A stretch of DNA of 7,842 bases from Bacteroidaceae bacterium (GCA_017558165.1 JAFYWE010000235.1:1-7842), one strand, 5' to 3'. Shown: positions 1 to 7,528, numbered from the stretch's first letter. The notes: generated by a model not told the origin, from the sequence alone. Numbers and translations are program-made.

Positions 1-593
1 GCAAATGCCACGATTGCGAACACGATATATCCGATAAGACTACTGTGCTCCTTGACAGCAGCCATCACCGAAGCCTCACTGTCCATACCGGGTATCTTCG
101 ACATATAATATCCCAGGGCAGCAAGGACCGCATTCCACGCACCGGCACCAAGAGTGGTGAAAAGCACGAAACGCCCCAATCCCATACGCGCAAGTCCCGC
201 TGGTATTGAGATGAGCTGACGCACTGCTGGTACAAGACGACCTACAAATGTAGAGACGGCACCATGCTTGTCAAAATAGACCTCGGCATACTTCACCTTA
301 TCCTCATCAATGAGACACATGTGACCGAAACGGCTGTTCGCGAACTTGTATACAATGGGACGTCCCAGCCAAAGGGCAAGATAATAGTTGAACAAGGCAC
401 CTATAAGCGCTCCCAAAGTCGCGAACACGACAACAAGAACGACATTCATATCACCGGTAACCGCGGCCTTCCATGCAGCAGGCGGAACAACAGCCTCGGA
501 CGGGAAAGGGATGAACGAACTCTCGATTGCCATAAAAAGGGTTACTGTCCAGTAGTTCAGATGCTCAAGACAGAACTGTACCAATGCTTCCAT
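1..593 (-). CDS. DedA family membrane protein (C-terminus cut by window edge)
   Basis: The visible 197 residues start at the ATG at 593-591 and run off the left edge. They match the DedA (SNARE-associated, VTT-domain) family of inner-membrane proteins. The signature FVGRLVPAVRQ...PAG lies at residues 116-133, with the conserved arginines R119 and R125. The N-terminal re-entrant segment ESSFIPFPSE (24-33) carries the acidic residues typical of the family. Hydrophobic stretches lie at about 51-77, 140-163 and 186-197. DedA proteins usually have about 200-220 residues, so only the tail should be missing. Some family members recycle undecaprenyl phosphate across the membrane and others are linked to membrane potential and stress tolerance; the substrate here cannot be read from the sequence. 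The gene starts 23 bases after the ATPase stop, in a T/A-rich gap without a Shine-Dalgarno sequence or terminator, so it is probably the last gene of the metH-ATPase transcript. The family call is firm, the exact role is not. Confidence 0.93.
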   Translation of the reverse strand, partial: MEALVQFCLEHLNYWTVTLFMAIESSFIPFPSEAVVPPAAWKAAVTGDMNVVLVVVFATLGALIGALFNYYLALWLGRPIVYKFANSRFGHMCLIDEDKVKYAEVYFDKHGAVSTFVGRLVPAVRQLISIPAGLARMGLGRFVLFTTLGAGAWNAVLAALGYYMSKIPGMDSEASVMAAVKEHSSLIGYIVFAIVAF

Positions 594-616
594 AATGTTT
601 TATTTTGTTTTGTTTA

Positions 617-3292
617 TTACTTGTTTCTTTTGAAAAGACGTACTATCTCACCAACCCACAGCACTACCGATGTTGATGCCGTTATCACCGCCCAACTCTC
701 TAATGAAAGCGGAACCACGTTGAACATCACGCCACCGAACGAGACTATGAGTACCTGACCCACCACTATCAGCGCACACACGGCAAGGAATGTGTAGTTG
801 GAGAAGAGTCCCTTGAATGCCGAGCATCCTGTCATGTATGCCTTGGCGTTGAACATATTCCAGAACTGCAGCATTACAAAGAACGTAAAGAACTCCGACT
901 GTTCATATGGGGTCATTGCACCATCGACATTGAGCCATACAAGCATGGCCACCTGAATTACCACGAAGAGGAATCCGACGCCGAAGATACTCCTTGCCAT
1001 AGGCTTGGTGATGATAAAGTCACCGTTCTCACCACTCTTGCGCGGACGCTCCTTCATCACACTCCAGTTCGGTGGCAACGAAGCCAGTGCACCGGCTGCA
1101 AAAGTATCCATAATGAGGTTCACCCACAGCATCTGCGTAATCGTCAACGGAGATGAGGTACCCACAAGGGAGCCGATCATAACAATGAGGCATGCAGCCA
1201 CATTAATTGTAAGCTGGAAAAGCAGGAATCGCTGGATATTCTTGTAAAGCGAACGGCCCCACATGACGGCACGCGCAATGCTGGTGAACGAATTGTCGAT
1301 AATTGTAATGTCACTTGCCTCCTTGGCAACGGATGTACCGTCACCCATCGAAAGGCCTACCTGGGCTGCCTTCAGCGCCGGAGCGTCATTGGTTCCGTCA
1401 CCGGTAACGGCAACAACCGCATCCTGCTCCTGCAACAGCCTTACAAGACGCTGTTTGTCCATAGGACGTGCACGGCACATTATCTTGAGCGCCATGACGC
1501 GCTTGGCGGCATCCTCCTCGCTCAAGGCCTCGAACTCAGGACCTGTTATGACAGCATAGTCCGAAGTCGTGTCATTGATGATACCTATCTGACGGCCGAT
1601 CTCACGTGCAGTACCCGGGGTGTCACCTGTAACGATCTTCACGTCAATGCCGGCAGCCAGACACGACTGCACTGCCTCTGGAACATCGGCACGTACTGGG
1701 TCGGAGATTGCCACGAAGCCAAGGAAAGTGAGGTCAGTACCCGCAAGACGCCCATCAGCATAAGGAGCGCAATCATCACCCTCCTCGAGCACCTGACATG
1801 CAAAGCCCAATGTACGCATGGCCATACCCTGATACTCAAGGAGCTTCGTCTCGATGCCCTCACGGCTCTCCTCCACAGTCGCACAGCCATCAACCGTTGC
1901 CACACGGTTACAGTTGGCAAGCACAATCTCCGGAGCACCCTTCACATAGAGCACCTTCTTGCCGATGAGTGGCGAATCGACCACGGTTGCCATATATTTG
2001 CGCTCGGTAGAGAATGTCAGCTGGCTCACTACCTTTGCACCGTCGCGCAATGGCTGATAATCGACACCGCAACCGTTGAGCCACAAAAGCAATGCGGCCT
2101 CGGTGGGGTTACCGATTGTCTTTACCGCACCGTCCTCAATATTGAGGTTCGCGGTAGAGTTCACGGCAATGCCCTCCTTTACGAGCGCAGAGGCCTCATC
2201 GACACCAAGCTGTTGCCCGGTGAGTGCAGAGAAGTTTGTCTCGTGCACCTGCATGCGGTTCTGGGTAAGTGTACCGGTCTTGTCGGTACATATTATCGTT
2301 GCCGCGCCCATTGTCTCACAGGCGTGCATCTTGCGTACAAGGTTATTGGTCTTTAGCATACGTCCCATGCTGAGTGCAAGGCTCAATGTAACCGCCATCG
2401 GCAAGCCCTCGGGAACCGATACCACGATAAGTGTGACCGCTATCATGAAGTTATGCAACAGGGCCGACACCATGTCCATCGTACTCATGGCCTCATCGGC
2501 AAGGAATACTTTTGCAGTGAGCATCACGAATGTAATTGCAGCAACGGCATAGCCCATCTTGCTGATTACGCCGGCAAGGCGCGTCAGCTGCAACTGCAAC
2601 GGAGTCTCGAGGTTATTGTCGATGAGAGCGCCCTGGTTCACCTTGCCATATTCGGTGGCATCACCTACAAGGTCAACACACATTATACCGTGACCGTCAA
2701 CAACAGTCGTGCTGCGCAGCACCCTGTTCGACGGGTATGTAGCCTCGCTGTCGAAATCGGCCTCGACCGTAGTCTTTGCAATCACAGGCTCACCGGTGAG
2801 TGTGGACTCGTTTAACTGCAATGAATGCGCCTCGAGCAACACGCCATCGGCCGGAACCTCATCACCGGTACCAAGCATAACCACATCACCCACGACAATC
2901 TCCTTGCGCGACACCTCCTGAACCTTTCCGTCACGTATAACGGTGACCATGATATCATCGTTCACGGTATTCAGCACCTCAAATGCACGCGCGGCCTTCA
3001 CCTCAAAAATGAAACCGATGGTACTTGCAAGCATTATCGCGAAAAATATGCCCAGCGGCTCAAGGAAAGCGGCAAAGCCCTCCTGCTCAGGTCCCCAGCA
3101 ATGAACCGATGATATTATCATCGACAACACCCAGGCAAGCAGAAGAATCCTGATTATGGGATCCTCGAACTTTTCAAGGAACTGTTTCCACAACGACTCC
3201 TTCTCAGGTGGGGTGAGCACATTGCTTCCGTATTTGAGACGGCTCTCCTCGACCTGTTGCGAGGTAAGACCCTTTATTTTATTATCGGCCAT
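617..3292 (-). CDS. Calcium-translocating P-type ATPase, PMCA (IIB) type
   Basis: This 891-residue type II P-type ATPase is predicted to export Ca2+ across the inner membrane at the cost of ATP. It has an N-terminal cation-ATPase region (1-45), membrane helices near 48-64 and 77-96, an actuator domain with TGEP (166-169), and M4 with PEGLP (294-298). The phosphorylation loop is DKTGTLT (phospho-acceptor D337), nucleotide-binding KGAP is at 451-454, TGD at 555-557, and the hinge is TGDGTNDAPALK (630-641). Helices M5-M10 follow from about 688. The likely Ca2+ ligands are E295 in M4, N697 in M5, and N725 and D729 in M6. The M5 position occupied by glutamate in two-site SERCA pumps is alanine, which fits one Ca2+ per cycle as in PMCA pumps. 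There is no C-terminal autoinhibitory extension. The ATG at 3292 is preferred over an in-frame TTG four codons upstream that overlaps the metH stop. The spacing to metH is 8 bases, implying co-transcription. Substrate choice is inferred from motifs. Confidence 0.94.
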   Translation of the reverse strand: MADNKIKGLTSQQVEESRLKYGSNVLTPPEKESLWKQFLEKFEDPIIRILLLAWVLSMIISSVHCWGPEQEGFAAFLEPLGIFFAIMLASTIGFIFEVKAARAFEVLNTVNDDIMVTVIRDGKVQEVSRKEIVVGDVVMLGTGDEVPADGVLLEAHSLQLNESTLTGEPVIAKTTVEADFDSEATYPSNRVLRSTTVVDGHGIMCVDLVGDATEYGKVNQGALIDNNLETPLQLQLTRLAGVISKMGYAVAAITFVMLTAKVFLADEAMSTMDMVSALLHNFMIAVTLIVVSVPEGLPMAVTLSLALSMGRMLKTNNLVRKMHACETMGAATIICTDKTGTLTQNRMQVHETNFSALTGQQLGVDEASALVKEGIAVNSTANLNIEDGAVKTIGNPTEAALLLWLNGCGVDYQPLRDGAKVVSQLTFSTERKYMATVVDSPLIGKKVLYVKGAPEIVLANCNRVATVDGCATVEESREGIETKLLEYQGMAMRTLGFACQVLEEGDDCAPYADGRLAGTDLTFLGFVAISDPVRADVPEAVQSCLAAGIDVKIVTGDTPGTAREIGRQIGIINDTTSDYAVITGPEFEALSEEDAAKRVMALKIMCRARPMDKQRLVRLLQEQDAVVAVTGDGTNDAPALKAAQVGLSMGDGTSVAKEASDITIIDNSFTSIARAVMWGRSLYKNIQRFLLFQLTINVAACLIVMIGSLVGTSSPLTITQMLWVNLIMDTFAAGALASLPPNWSVMKERPRKSGENGDFIITKPMARSIFGVGFLFVVIQVAMLVWLNVDGAMTPYEQSEFFTFFVMLQFWNMFNAKAYMTGCSAFKGLFSNYTFLAVCALIVVGQVLIVSFGGVMFNVVPLSLESWAVITASTSVVLWVGEIVRLFKRNK

Positions 3293-3300
3293 ATATTCAA

Positions 3301-6033
3301 TCAAAAAAGATTCAACTTATTTTCACGTGCCTCATCGAGCGAACGCAACGGCGCTGCCACCTTCGCGGCAGCCTGCTCGCGCAACGCCTGCTGGTCACTC
3401 AAAAGAGAAGCAACAAAGGCATCACGACGCTCATCGCCACCGAGCAGTTCGGCAGCCACAAGCACGTTCTGCGACACGTCCTTTACGTGCACTACAGGAG
3501 CACCGTACTCCGGCGCAATCTTCAACGCCGTATGCAACGGGCTTGTAGTGGCACCGGCTATAAGCACCGGAATTGTCAAGCCTGCCTCATCCATAGCCTT
3601 TACGGTGGCACGCATCTCCTCAAGCGAAGGTGTAATGAGGCCGCTCAATGCCACGATATCCGCCTTACGCTCCACAGCCTCGGCCACTATTCTCTCGGCC
3701 GGAACCATCACACCCAGGTCAATGACCTCATAACCGTTGCAGCCCATCACCACAGCAGCGATGTTCTTGCCTATGTCATGGACGTCACCCTTCACAGTAG
3801 CAACAACCACACGGCCTGCCGAACTTGTACGCGCACTGTTCTCGCTCTCGATAAGCGGCTGCAACACATGGACCATCTGCTTCATCGTACGCGCGCTCTT
3901 CACCACCTGTGGCAGGAACAGCTTGCCAGCACCGAACAGCTCTCCGACATAGCCCATTCCGTCCATCAAAGGACCGCCAATGACATCCACGGCACTGCCG
4001 TATTTTGCCACGGCCTCGTCAAGATCATGTACCATATATTCGCTTACGCCCTTTACAAGGGAGATTTTCAGACGTTCCTCTACACTGCCGTCACGCCAAG
4101 CCTCGGCCGTGGCCTGCTGTGTAGCAGAGCCATTCTCCTTGAGTTCCGCAGCTATGGCAATGAGGCGCTCCGTAGCATCGGCACTGCGGTTGAGCACCAC
4201 ATCCTCCATCACCTCGCGAAGTTCAAGCGGAATATCCTCATACTGGACAGCAGTCTGCGGATTCACGATTCCCATATCCATTCCGGCCGCAATGGCATGA
4301 TACAGGAATACTGCGTGCAACGCCTCGCGCACATAGTTGTTACCGCGGAACGAGAACGAGAGGTTGCTCACTCCGCCGCTGATGTGCGCACCGGGCAGGT
4401 TCTCCTTTATCCAGGCACAGGCACGGATGAAGTCGATACCATATGCGGCATGCTCCTCAATACCCGTAGCAACGGCAAGGATATTGGGGTCGAATATTAT
4501 ATCATAAGGGGCAAAGCCCACCTTTTTTGTCAACAGTTCATAGGCACGGCCACACACCTCGATCTTGCGCTCGAAGGTGGTCGCCTGCCCGTTCTCGTCA
4601 AACGCCATGACAACAACCGCAGCACCAAGGCTCTTGGCCTCACGTGCACGGGTAAGGAAGACCTCCTCGCCCTCCTTCAGGGAGATTGAGTTCACGATTG
4701 AACGTCCCTGTATACATTTGAGTCCCTCCTTGATTACTTCCCAATCCGAAGAATCGACCATCACCGGAACTCGGGCTATATCGGGCTCACAGGCAAGCAT
4801 ATTGAGGAAAGTCCTCATCTCCTCGCGTGCATTGAGCAGACCGTCATCCATATTAACGTCTATCACCTGGGCACCATCCTCAACCTGACGGCGGGCAATG
4901 GTCAATGCCTCGGCATAGTTCTTCTCGTTTATAAGACGCAGGAACTTGCGTGAGCCAGCCACATTGCAGCGCTCGCCCACGTTAATGAAATTCATCTCGG
5001 GGCTTACCACCAGGCGCTCAAGGCCCGACAGCCACATCTCCTTTCGCTCGTCCTTTGGACGGCGTGGCTCTACCCCATCGACCAACGACGGATACAGCGC
5101 AATGAACTCGTCCGTGGTTCCGCAACAACCGCCAACCACATTCACGAGCCCCTCCTGAACATACTCCTTGATGATTGATGCCATCTCGGCAGGAGACTGG
5201 TCATACTCGCCAAGTTCGTTGGGCAAACCGGCGTTAGGATAGACGCTCACATAGCATGGAGCCATATCGCTCAAGCGCTTGAGGAACGGTTTCATATCCC
5301 TTGCGCCGAACGAGCAGTTAAGGCCTACCGACAGTACGTCGTGCCCCGCAATGGAAGCAAGTACAGCCTCAAGTGTCTGACCCGAGAGTATGCGTCCCTG
5401 CGTATCGGCAATGGTGAACGAGAGCATCACCGGCACCTTGCGACCCACGGCAGTCATAGCCTCCTCGGCAGCACACAGCGCAGCCTTGGCATTGAGCGTA
5501 TCGAAGATTGTCTCGCACAGCAAGGCATCCACACCGCCCTCAATCAAAGCCACCATCTGCTCCTTATACGCCCCGACAAGCATATCAAAGGTCACATTGC
5601 GCAATGCTGGGTTCTCCACATCGGGGCTCATTGAGCAGGTGCGCCCTGTAGGCCCCACAGAACCCGCCACATAGCGTGGCTTGTCTGGCGTTGAATAACT
5701 GTCGGCCACCTCACGGGCAAGCTTTGCCGCCATGCGGTTGATATCGGCGCACATATGCGCGCAACCATACTCACCCTGTGATATCGCGTTCGCATTGAAG
5801 GTACATGTCTCGATTATGTCGGCACCAGCCGCGAGATATCTTGAATGGATATCCCTGATTACATCGGGGCGTGTAAGTACCAGCAGGTCATTATTACCCT
5901 TGAGCTGCTGGGGATGCCCCGCAAGCAGTGTTCCACGGAAATCGGCCTCGTCAAGAGCATAGCGCTGTATCATCGTGCCCATTGCTCCGTCAAGCACCAG
6001 AATCCTATCTTTTATAGCTTCTACAAGTTTCAT
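3301..6033 (-). CDS. metH: Cobalamin-dependent methionine synthase lacking the AdoMet reactivation domain
   Basis: This 910-residue cytoplasmic enzyme transfers a methyl group from 5-methyltetrahydrofolate via cobalamin to homocysteine, the last step of methionine synthesis. The homocysteine domain (about 1-325) has the zinc cysteines C240 (in GLNCSFG) and C303/C304 (in GGCCGTT). The pterin-binding domain (about 345-610) starts at NFINVGERCNVAGSRKF and contains ISGGVSNLSFSFRG. The B12 cap spans about 650-735, and the B12-binding domain (about 740-865) has DVHDIG with the cobalt-ligand histidine H752, SGL at 797-799 and AG at 826-827 where GG is usual. Full-length MetH, such as the E. coli enzyme of about 1,230 residues, adds a C-terminal AdoMet-binding reactivation domain. 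Here the protein stops within the linker that follows the B12 domain (LDEARENKLNLF), with a normal stop and no frameshift remnant. The ATG at 6033 (MKLVEAIKDR) is chosen over an upstream TTG because it fits the family start. The gene heads a probable operon with the ATPase and DedA genes. Confidence 0.96.
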   Translation of the reverse strand: MKLVEAIKDRILVLDGAMGTMIQRYALDEADFRGTLLAGHPQQLKGNNDLLVLTRPDVIRDIHSRYLAAGADIIETCTFNANAISQGEYGCAHMCADINRMAAKLAREVADSYSTPDKPRYVAGSVGPTGRTCSMSPDVENPALRNVTFDMLVGAYKEQMVALIEGGVDALLCETIFDTLNAKAALCAAEEAMTAVGRKVPVMLSFTIADTQGRILSGQTLEAVLASIAGHDVLSVGLNCSFGARDMKPFLKRLSDMAPCYVSVYPNAGLPNELGEYDQSPAEMASIIKEYVQEGLVNVVGGCCGTTDEFIALYPSLVDGVEPRRPKDERKEMWLSGLERLVVSPEMNFINVGERCNVAGSRKFLRLINEKNYAEALTIARRQVEDGAQVIDVNMDDGLLNAREEMRTFLNMLACEPDIARVPVMVDSSDWEVIKEGLKCIQGRSIVNSISLKEGEEVFLTRAREAKSLGAAVVVMAFDENGQATTFERKIEVCGRAYELLTKKVGFAPYDIIFDPNILAVATGIEEHAAYGIDFIRACAWIKENLPGAHISGGVSNLSFSFRGNNYVREALHAVFLYHAIAAGMDMGIVNPQTAVQYEDIPLELREVMEDVVLNRSADATERLIAIAAELKENGSATQQATAEAWRDGSVEERLKISLVKGVSEYMVHDLDEAVAKYGSAVDVIGGPLMDGMGYVGELFGAGKLFLPQVVKSARTMKQMVHVLQPLIESENSARTSSAGRVVVATVKGDVHDIGKNIAAVVMGCNGYEVIDLGVMVPAERIVAEAVERKADIVALSGLITPSLEEMRATVKAMDEAGLTIPVLIAGATTSPLHTALKIAPEYGAPVVHVKDVSQNVLVAAELLGGDERRDAFVASLLSDQQALREQAAAKVAAPLRSLDEARENKLNLF

Positions 6034-6051
6034 TGTCTTGGTTTTTCCACA

Positions 6052-6112
6052 GAGGGCCAAACGCCCTCAATGTTGAGGTTTGAATAAATAAGAGCTCTTT
6101 TTAGCCAACCTC
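6052..6112 (-). promoter_or_regulatory. metH leader with three overlapping alternative hairpins
   Basis: Read in the metH direction, GAGGTT (6112-6107) can pair with AACCTC (6080-6075). That second arm overlaps CCTCAA (6078-6073), which can pair with TTGAGG (6070-6065). This arm in turn overlaps GAGGGC (6068-6063), which pairs with GCCCTC (6057-6052) around a 5-base loop. Neighbouring hairpins therefore exclude one another, as in attenuators. The last hairpin ends 18 bases before the metH ATG and has no following U run, so it would act on translation or elongation rather than as an intrinsic terminator. The large loop of the first hairpin contains a 10-base perfect palindrome AAGAGCTCTT (6090-6099). 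The leader is too short for a full cobalamin riboswitch, and no known SAM riboswitch was recognised. I also see no convincing promoter here. The pairings are seen directly; regulation is inference. Confidence 0.35.
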
Positions 6113-6121
6113 GTCATATAC

Positions 6122-6163
6122 AAAAAACATTTTACCCTACCCCACACATGGGATAGAGTAAAA
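6122..6163 (-). terminator. Intrinsic terminator after smpB
   Basis: In the minus-strand transcript, the arm UUUUACUCUAUCCCA (6163-6149) pairs along all 15 positions with UGGGGUAGGGUAAAA (6144-6130), using two G-U wobbles, around a UGUG loop. After U and G comes a run of six U (6127-6122). The stem begins 5 bases after the smpB stop codon, a typical position. It should separate the lipoprotein-smpB transcript from metH, at least partly. The T run is present only on the minus-strand side, so the element is directional. Confidence 0.85.
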
Positions 6164-6168
6164 CCTTA

Positions 6169-6630
6169 TCAGTAACTTCTCTTTATACGGTCAAGTTCGC
6201 GCTTGTCATCACGTTCCTTGATGGACTCGCGCTTGTCATACTCGTGCTTACCGCGTGCAAGTGCAATCACAAGCTTTGCAAGCCCCTTTTCGTTAATGAA
6301 CAGCCTCATGGGCACAATAGTGAAACCGGGGTTCTTTACAGCCTGCTTGAGCTTGCGCAACTCCTTGCGCTCAAGCAACAGCTTGCGGTCGCGACACGCC
6401 GTATGGTTGTTGTACGAACCATAGAAATACTCGGCCACATGCATGTTCTTCACCCACAACTCCTCATTGATAAAGGTGCAGTAAGTATCGACGAGACTTG
6501 CCTTCGACTGGCGTATCGACTTTATCTCGGTACCAGTCAGCACTATTCCTGCCGTGTAGGTCTCCGTCACTATGTAGTCGAACGAAGCCCTGCGGTTCTT
6601 TATATTTATATTAGAGACTCTCTTGTCCAT
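6169..6630 (-). CDS. smpB: SsrA (tmRNA)-binding protein SmpB
   Basis: This 153-residue protein binds tmRNA and brings it to ribosomes stalled on messages without a stop codon, so that the stuck peptide is tagged for degradation and the ribosome is released. It matches SmpB throughout: NRRASFDYIVTETYTAGIVL at 12-31, TGTEIKSIRQSKASL at 32-46, the RDRKLLL segment (80-86), the PGFTIVPMRLFINEKGLAKL strand region (101-120), and ARGKHEYDKRESIKERD (125-141). The basic C-terminal tail ends DRIKRSY; in the family this tail enters the empty mRNA channel. The length is usual for the family (about 150-160). The ATG at 6630 is the natural start; a GTG two codons upstream overlaps the stop of the preceding gene. 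Only 2 bases separate it from the lipoprotein gene, suggesting co-transcription and perhaps translational coupling. A terminator follows directly. The tmRNA gene is not in this window. Confidence 0.97.
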   Translation of the reverse strand: MDKRVSNINIKNRRASFDYIVTETYTAGIVLTGTEIKSIRQSKASLVDTYCTFINEELWVKNMHVAEYFYGSYNNHTACRDRKLLLERKELRKLKQAVKNPGFTIVPMRLFINEKGLAKLVIALARGKHEYDKRESIKERDDKRELDRIKRSY

Positions 6631-6632
6631 AA

Positions 6633-7376
6633 TCACTTCAATGGGTTTGCAAACTTGCCACCAAGGATATTGGTCTCCTTGACTGCGCCGTCCACCTCGC
6701 GCTTGAGGTAGATTCTTGTCTTGAGTGTATCGATACCGGCAATGCGGGCCTTCTGCTCATCGGTAAGGAAATCGGCAACATTCGAGATGTCGAATGTAAG
6801 CAACTTGGTCGACTTCACGTTACCCGACTGCTGAGCCTTGGCATAAAGATCGAACTCGACACATACGTCCTTTTCATTATCATCAGCAACACCGATACCA
6901 CGTACAGCCATCGCGAACTGTGCATTGTCCTTTAGTCCCTTGAACTCAATGTTGATATTCTGGAGACCGTTCCACACCCATACAGGCTGGTAGTACCTGT
7001 CCATCAGCTCATAATAGTTGAGGGATGTGAACAGCGCATTGTACTCCTCGGCATTGACAGCATCCTTTGCCTGGAGAGGCAATGTAGGTATAACATCAAT
7101 GAGCTCGGCAATCTCCCACTTGGGATAAGCCATTGTAGAGTAATCGAAATGATACTTCAGCACCATACGCGCCCTGTGCCCGGTCTCAAGACCGTACTTG
7201 TCCATATTGTAGATGGTGATGAGCGAGTCCTGGAACTCGGCGCACACCTTATGCTTGTTTACAGTGTAGATGTTATCGTAGAAATATTCGAATTCATACC
7301 CAGACTCTGCAGGCTCGCATGAGAAGAAAGCAAGCATCACCGACAGCAACGCCGCAAATCCAAAAAATCTTTTCAT
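6633..7376 (-). CDS. Predicted secreted lipoprotein, possibly NigD-like
   Basis: This 247-residue protein begins with a lipoprotein signal peptide: MKRFF, a hydrophobic stretch (4-18), and a cysteine at residue 20 in a loose lipobox (FFSC), as is common in Bacteroidetes. The mature part would be anchored by lipid at Cys20. It looks all-beta. A first region at about 30-100 has alternating strands (for example ARMVLKYHFDY at 69-79), and a second region at about 130-247 starts VWVWNGLQNINIEFKG and ends near ILGGKFANPLK. This two-part layout and size recall NigD-like lipoproteins (OB-like N-terminal part, beta-sandwich C-terminal part), but the match is by general appearance only; function is unknown. 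Three in-frame ATGs (7385, 7382, 7376) are possible; 7376 is preferred because it gives a compact signal peptide beginning MKR. The gene is first in a likely two-gene transcript with smpB, 2 bases downstream. The gene itself is firm; the family label is tentative. Confidence 0.85.
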   Translation of the reverse strand: MKRFFGFAALLSVMLAFFSCEPAESGYEFEYFYDNIYTVNKHKVCAEFQDSLITIYNMDKYGLETGHRARMVLKYHFDYSTMAYPKWEIAELIDVIPTLPLQAKDAVNAEEYNALFTSLNYYELMDRYYQPVWVWNGLQNINIEFKGLKDNAQFAMAVRGIGVADDNEKDVCVEFDLYAKAQQSGNVKSTKLLTFDISNVADFLTDEQKARIAGIDTLKTRIYLKREVDGAVKETNILGGKFANPLK

Positions 7377-7418
7377 AGTCATCATTCTATTAATATGCAG
7401 TTAAAAAACAATCGGTCG

Positions 7419-7450
7419 CGAAGATACAAAGAAATTGCCAAAAGCACGAA
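7419..7450 (-). promoter_or_regulatory. Bacteroidetes-type promoter for lipoprotein-smpB
   Basis: On the minus strand, TATCTTCG (7426-7419) resembles the Bacteroidetes -7 box TAnnTTTG. It is preceded after exactly 20 bases by TTCG (7450-7447), a one-mismatch form of the -33 TTTG box. Transcription would start near 7412, giving a leader of about 30-40 bases. Neither box is perfect, but the spacing is right and no better candidate lies in the gap. Confidence 0.55.
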
Positions 7451-7463
7451 GCCGAAAGGCAAT
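7434..7463. repeat. Inverted repeat ATTGCC-N18-GGCAAT
   Basis: The six-base arms ATTGCC (7434-7439) and GGCAAT (7458-7463) are perfect inverted copies 18 bases apart. They flank the -33 element of the minus-strand promoter. A small GCC-GAAA-GGC hairpin (7451-7460) overlaps the right arm. The repeat could be an operator for a dimeric regulator or may be chance, since the arms are short. Confidence 0.3.
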
Positions 7464-7528
7464 ATATATACCTTAATTATACTTTTTTATGAAAGAATCA
7501 TTTTTTGCGAATAAAAAGCACTCCAACT

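Noticed and set aside
264..758. Plus-strand open frame of 164 codons at the DedA/ATPase junction
   Set aside because: It overlaps two real minus-strand genes across their junction and encodes no recognisable domain or signal.
1639..1938. Minus-strand open frame of 99 codons inside the ATPase gene
   Set aside because: It is an out-of-frame shadow of the ATPase, arginine- and tryptophan-rich with no family resemblance.
3293..3304. Upstream TTG start for the ATPase, overlapping the metH stop
   Set aside because: The ATG at 3292 is stronger and gives the usual N-terminus; the extra four residues add nothing conserved.
3487..4689. Long plus-strand open frame of 400 codons opposite metH
   Set aside because: It lies fully antisense to a well-supported gene, its translation resembles no protein family, and its composition is the mirror of metH codon bias.
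6034..6060. Upstream TTG start for metH
   Set aside because: It would extend into the leader hairpins, and the family start corresponds to MKLVEAIKDR from the ATG at 6033.
6090..6099. Palindrome AAGAGCTCTT as a regulator site
   Set aside because: It is a single short perfect palindrome without a promoter nearby; it is noted only as part of the leader.
6034..6168. Cobalamin or SAM riboswitch upstream of metH
   Set aside because: The gap after the terminator is under 100 bases, and I could not recognise the conserved cores of these riboswitch classes.
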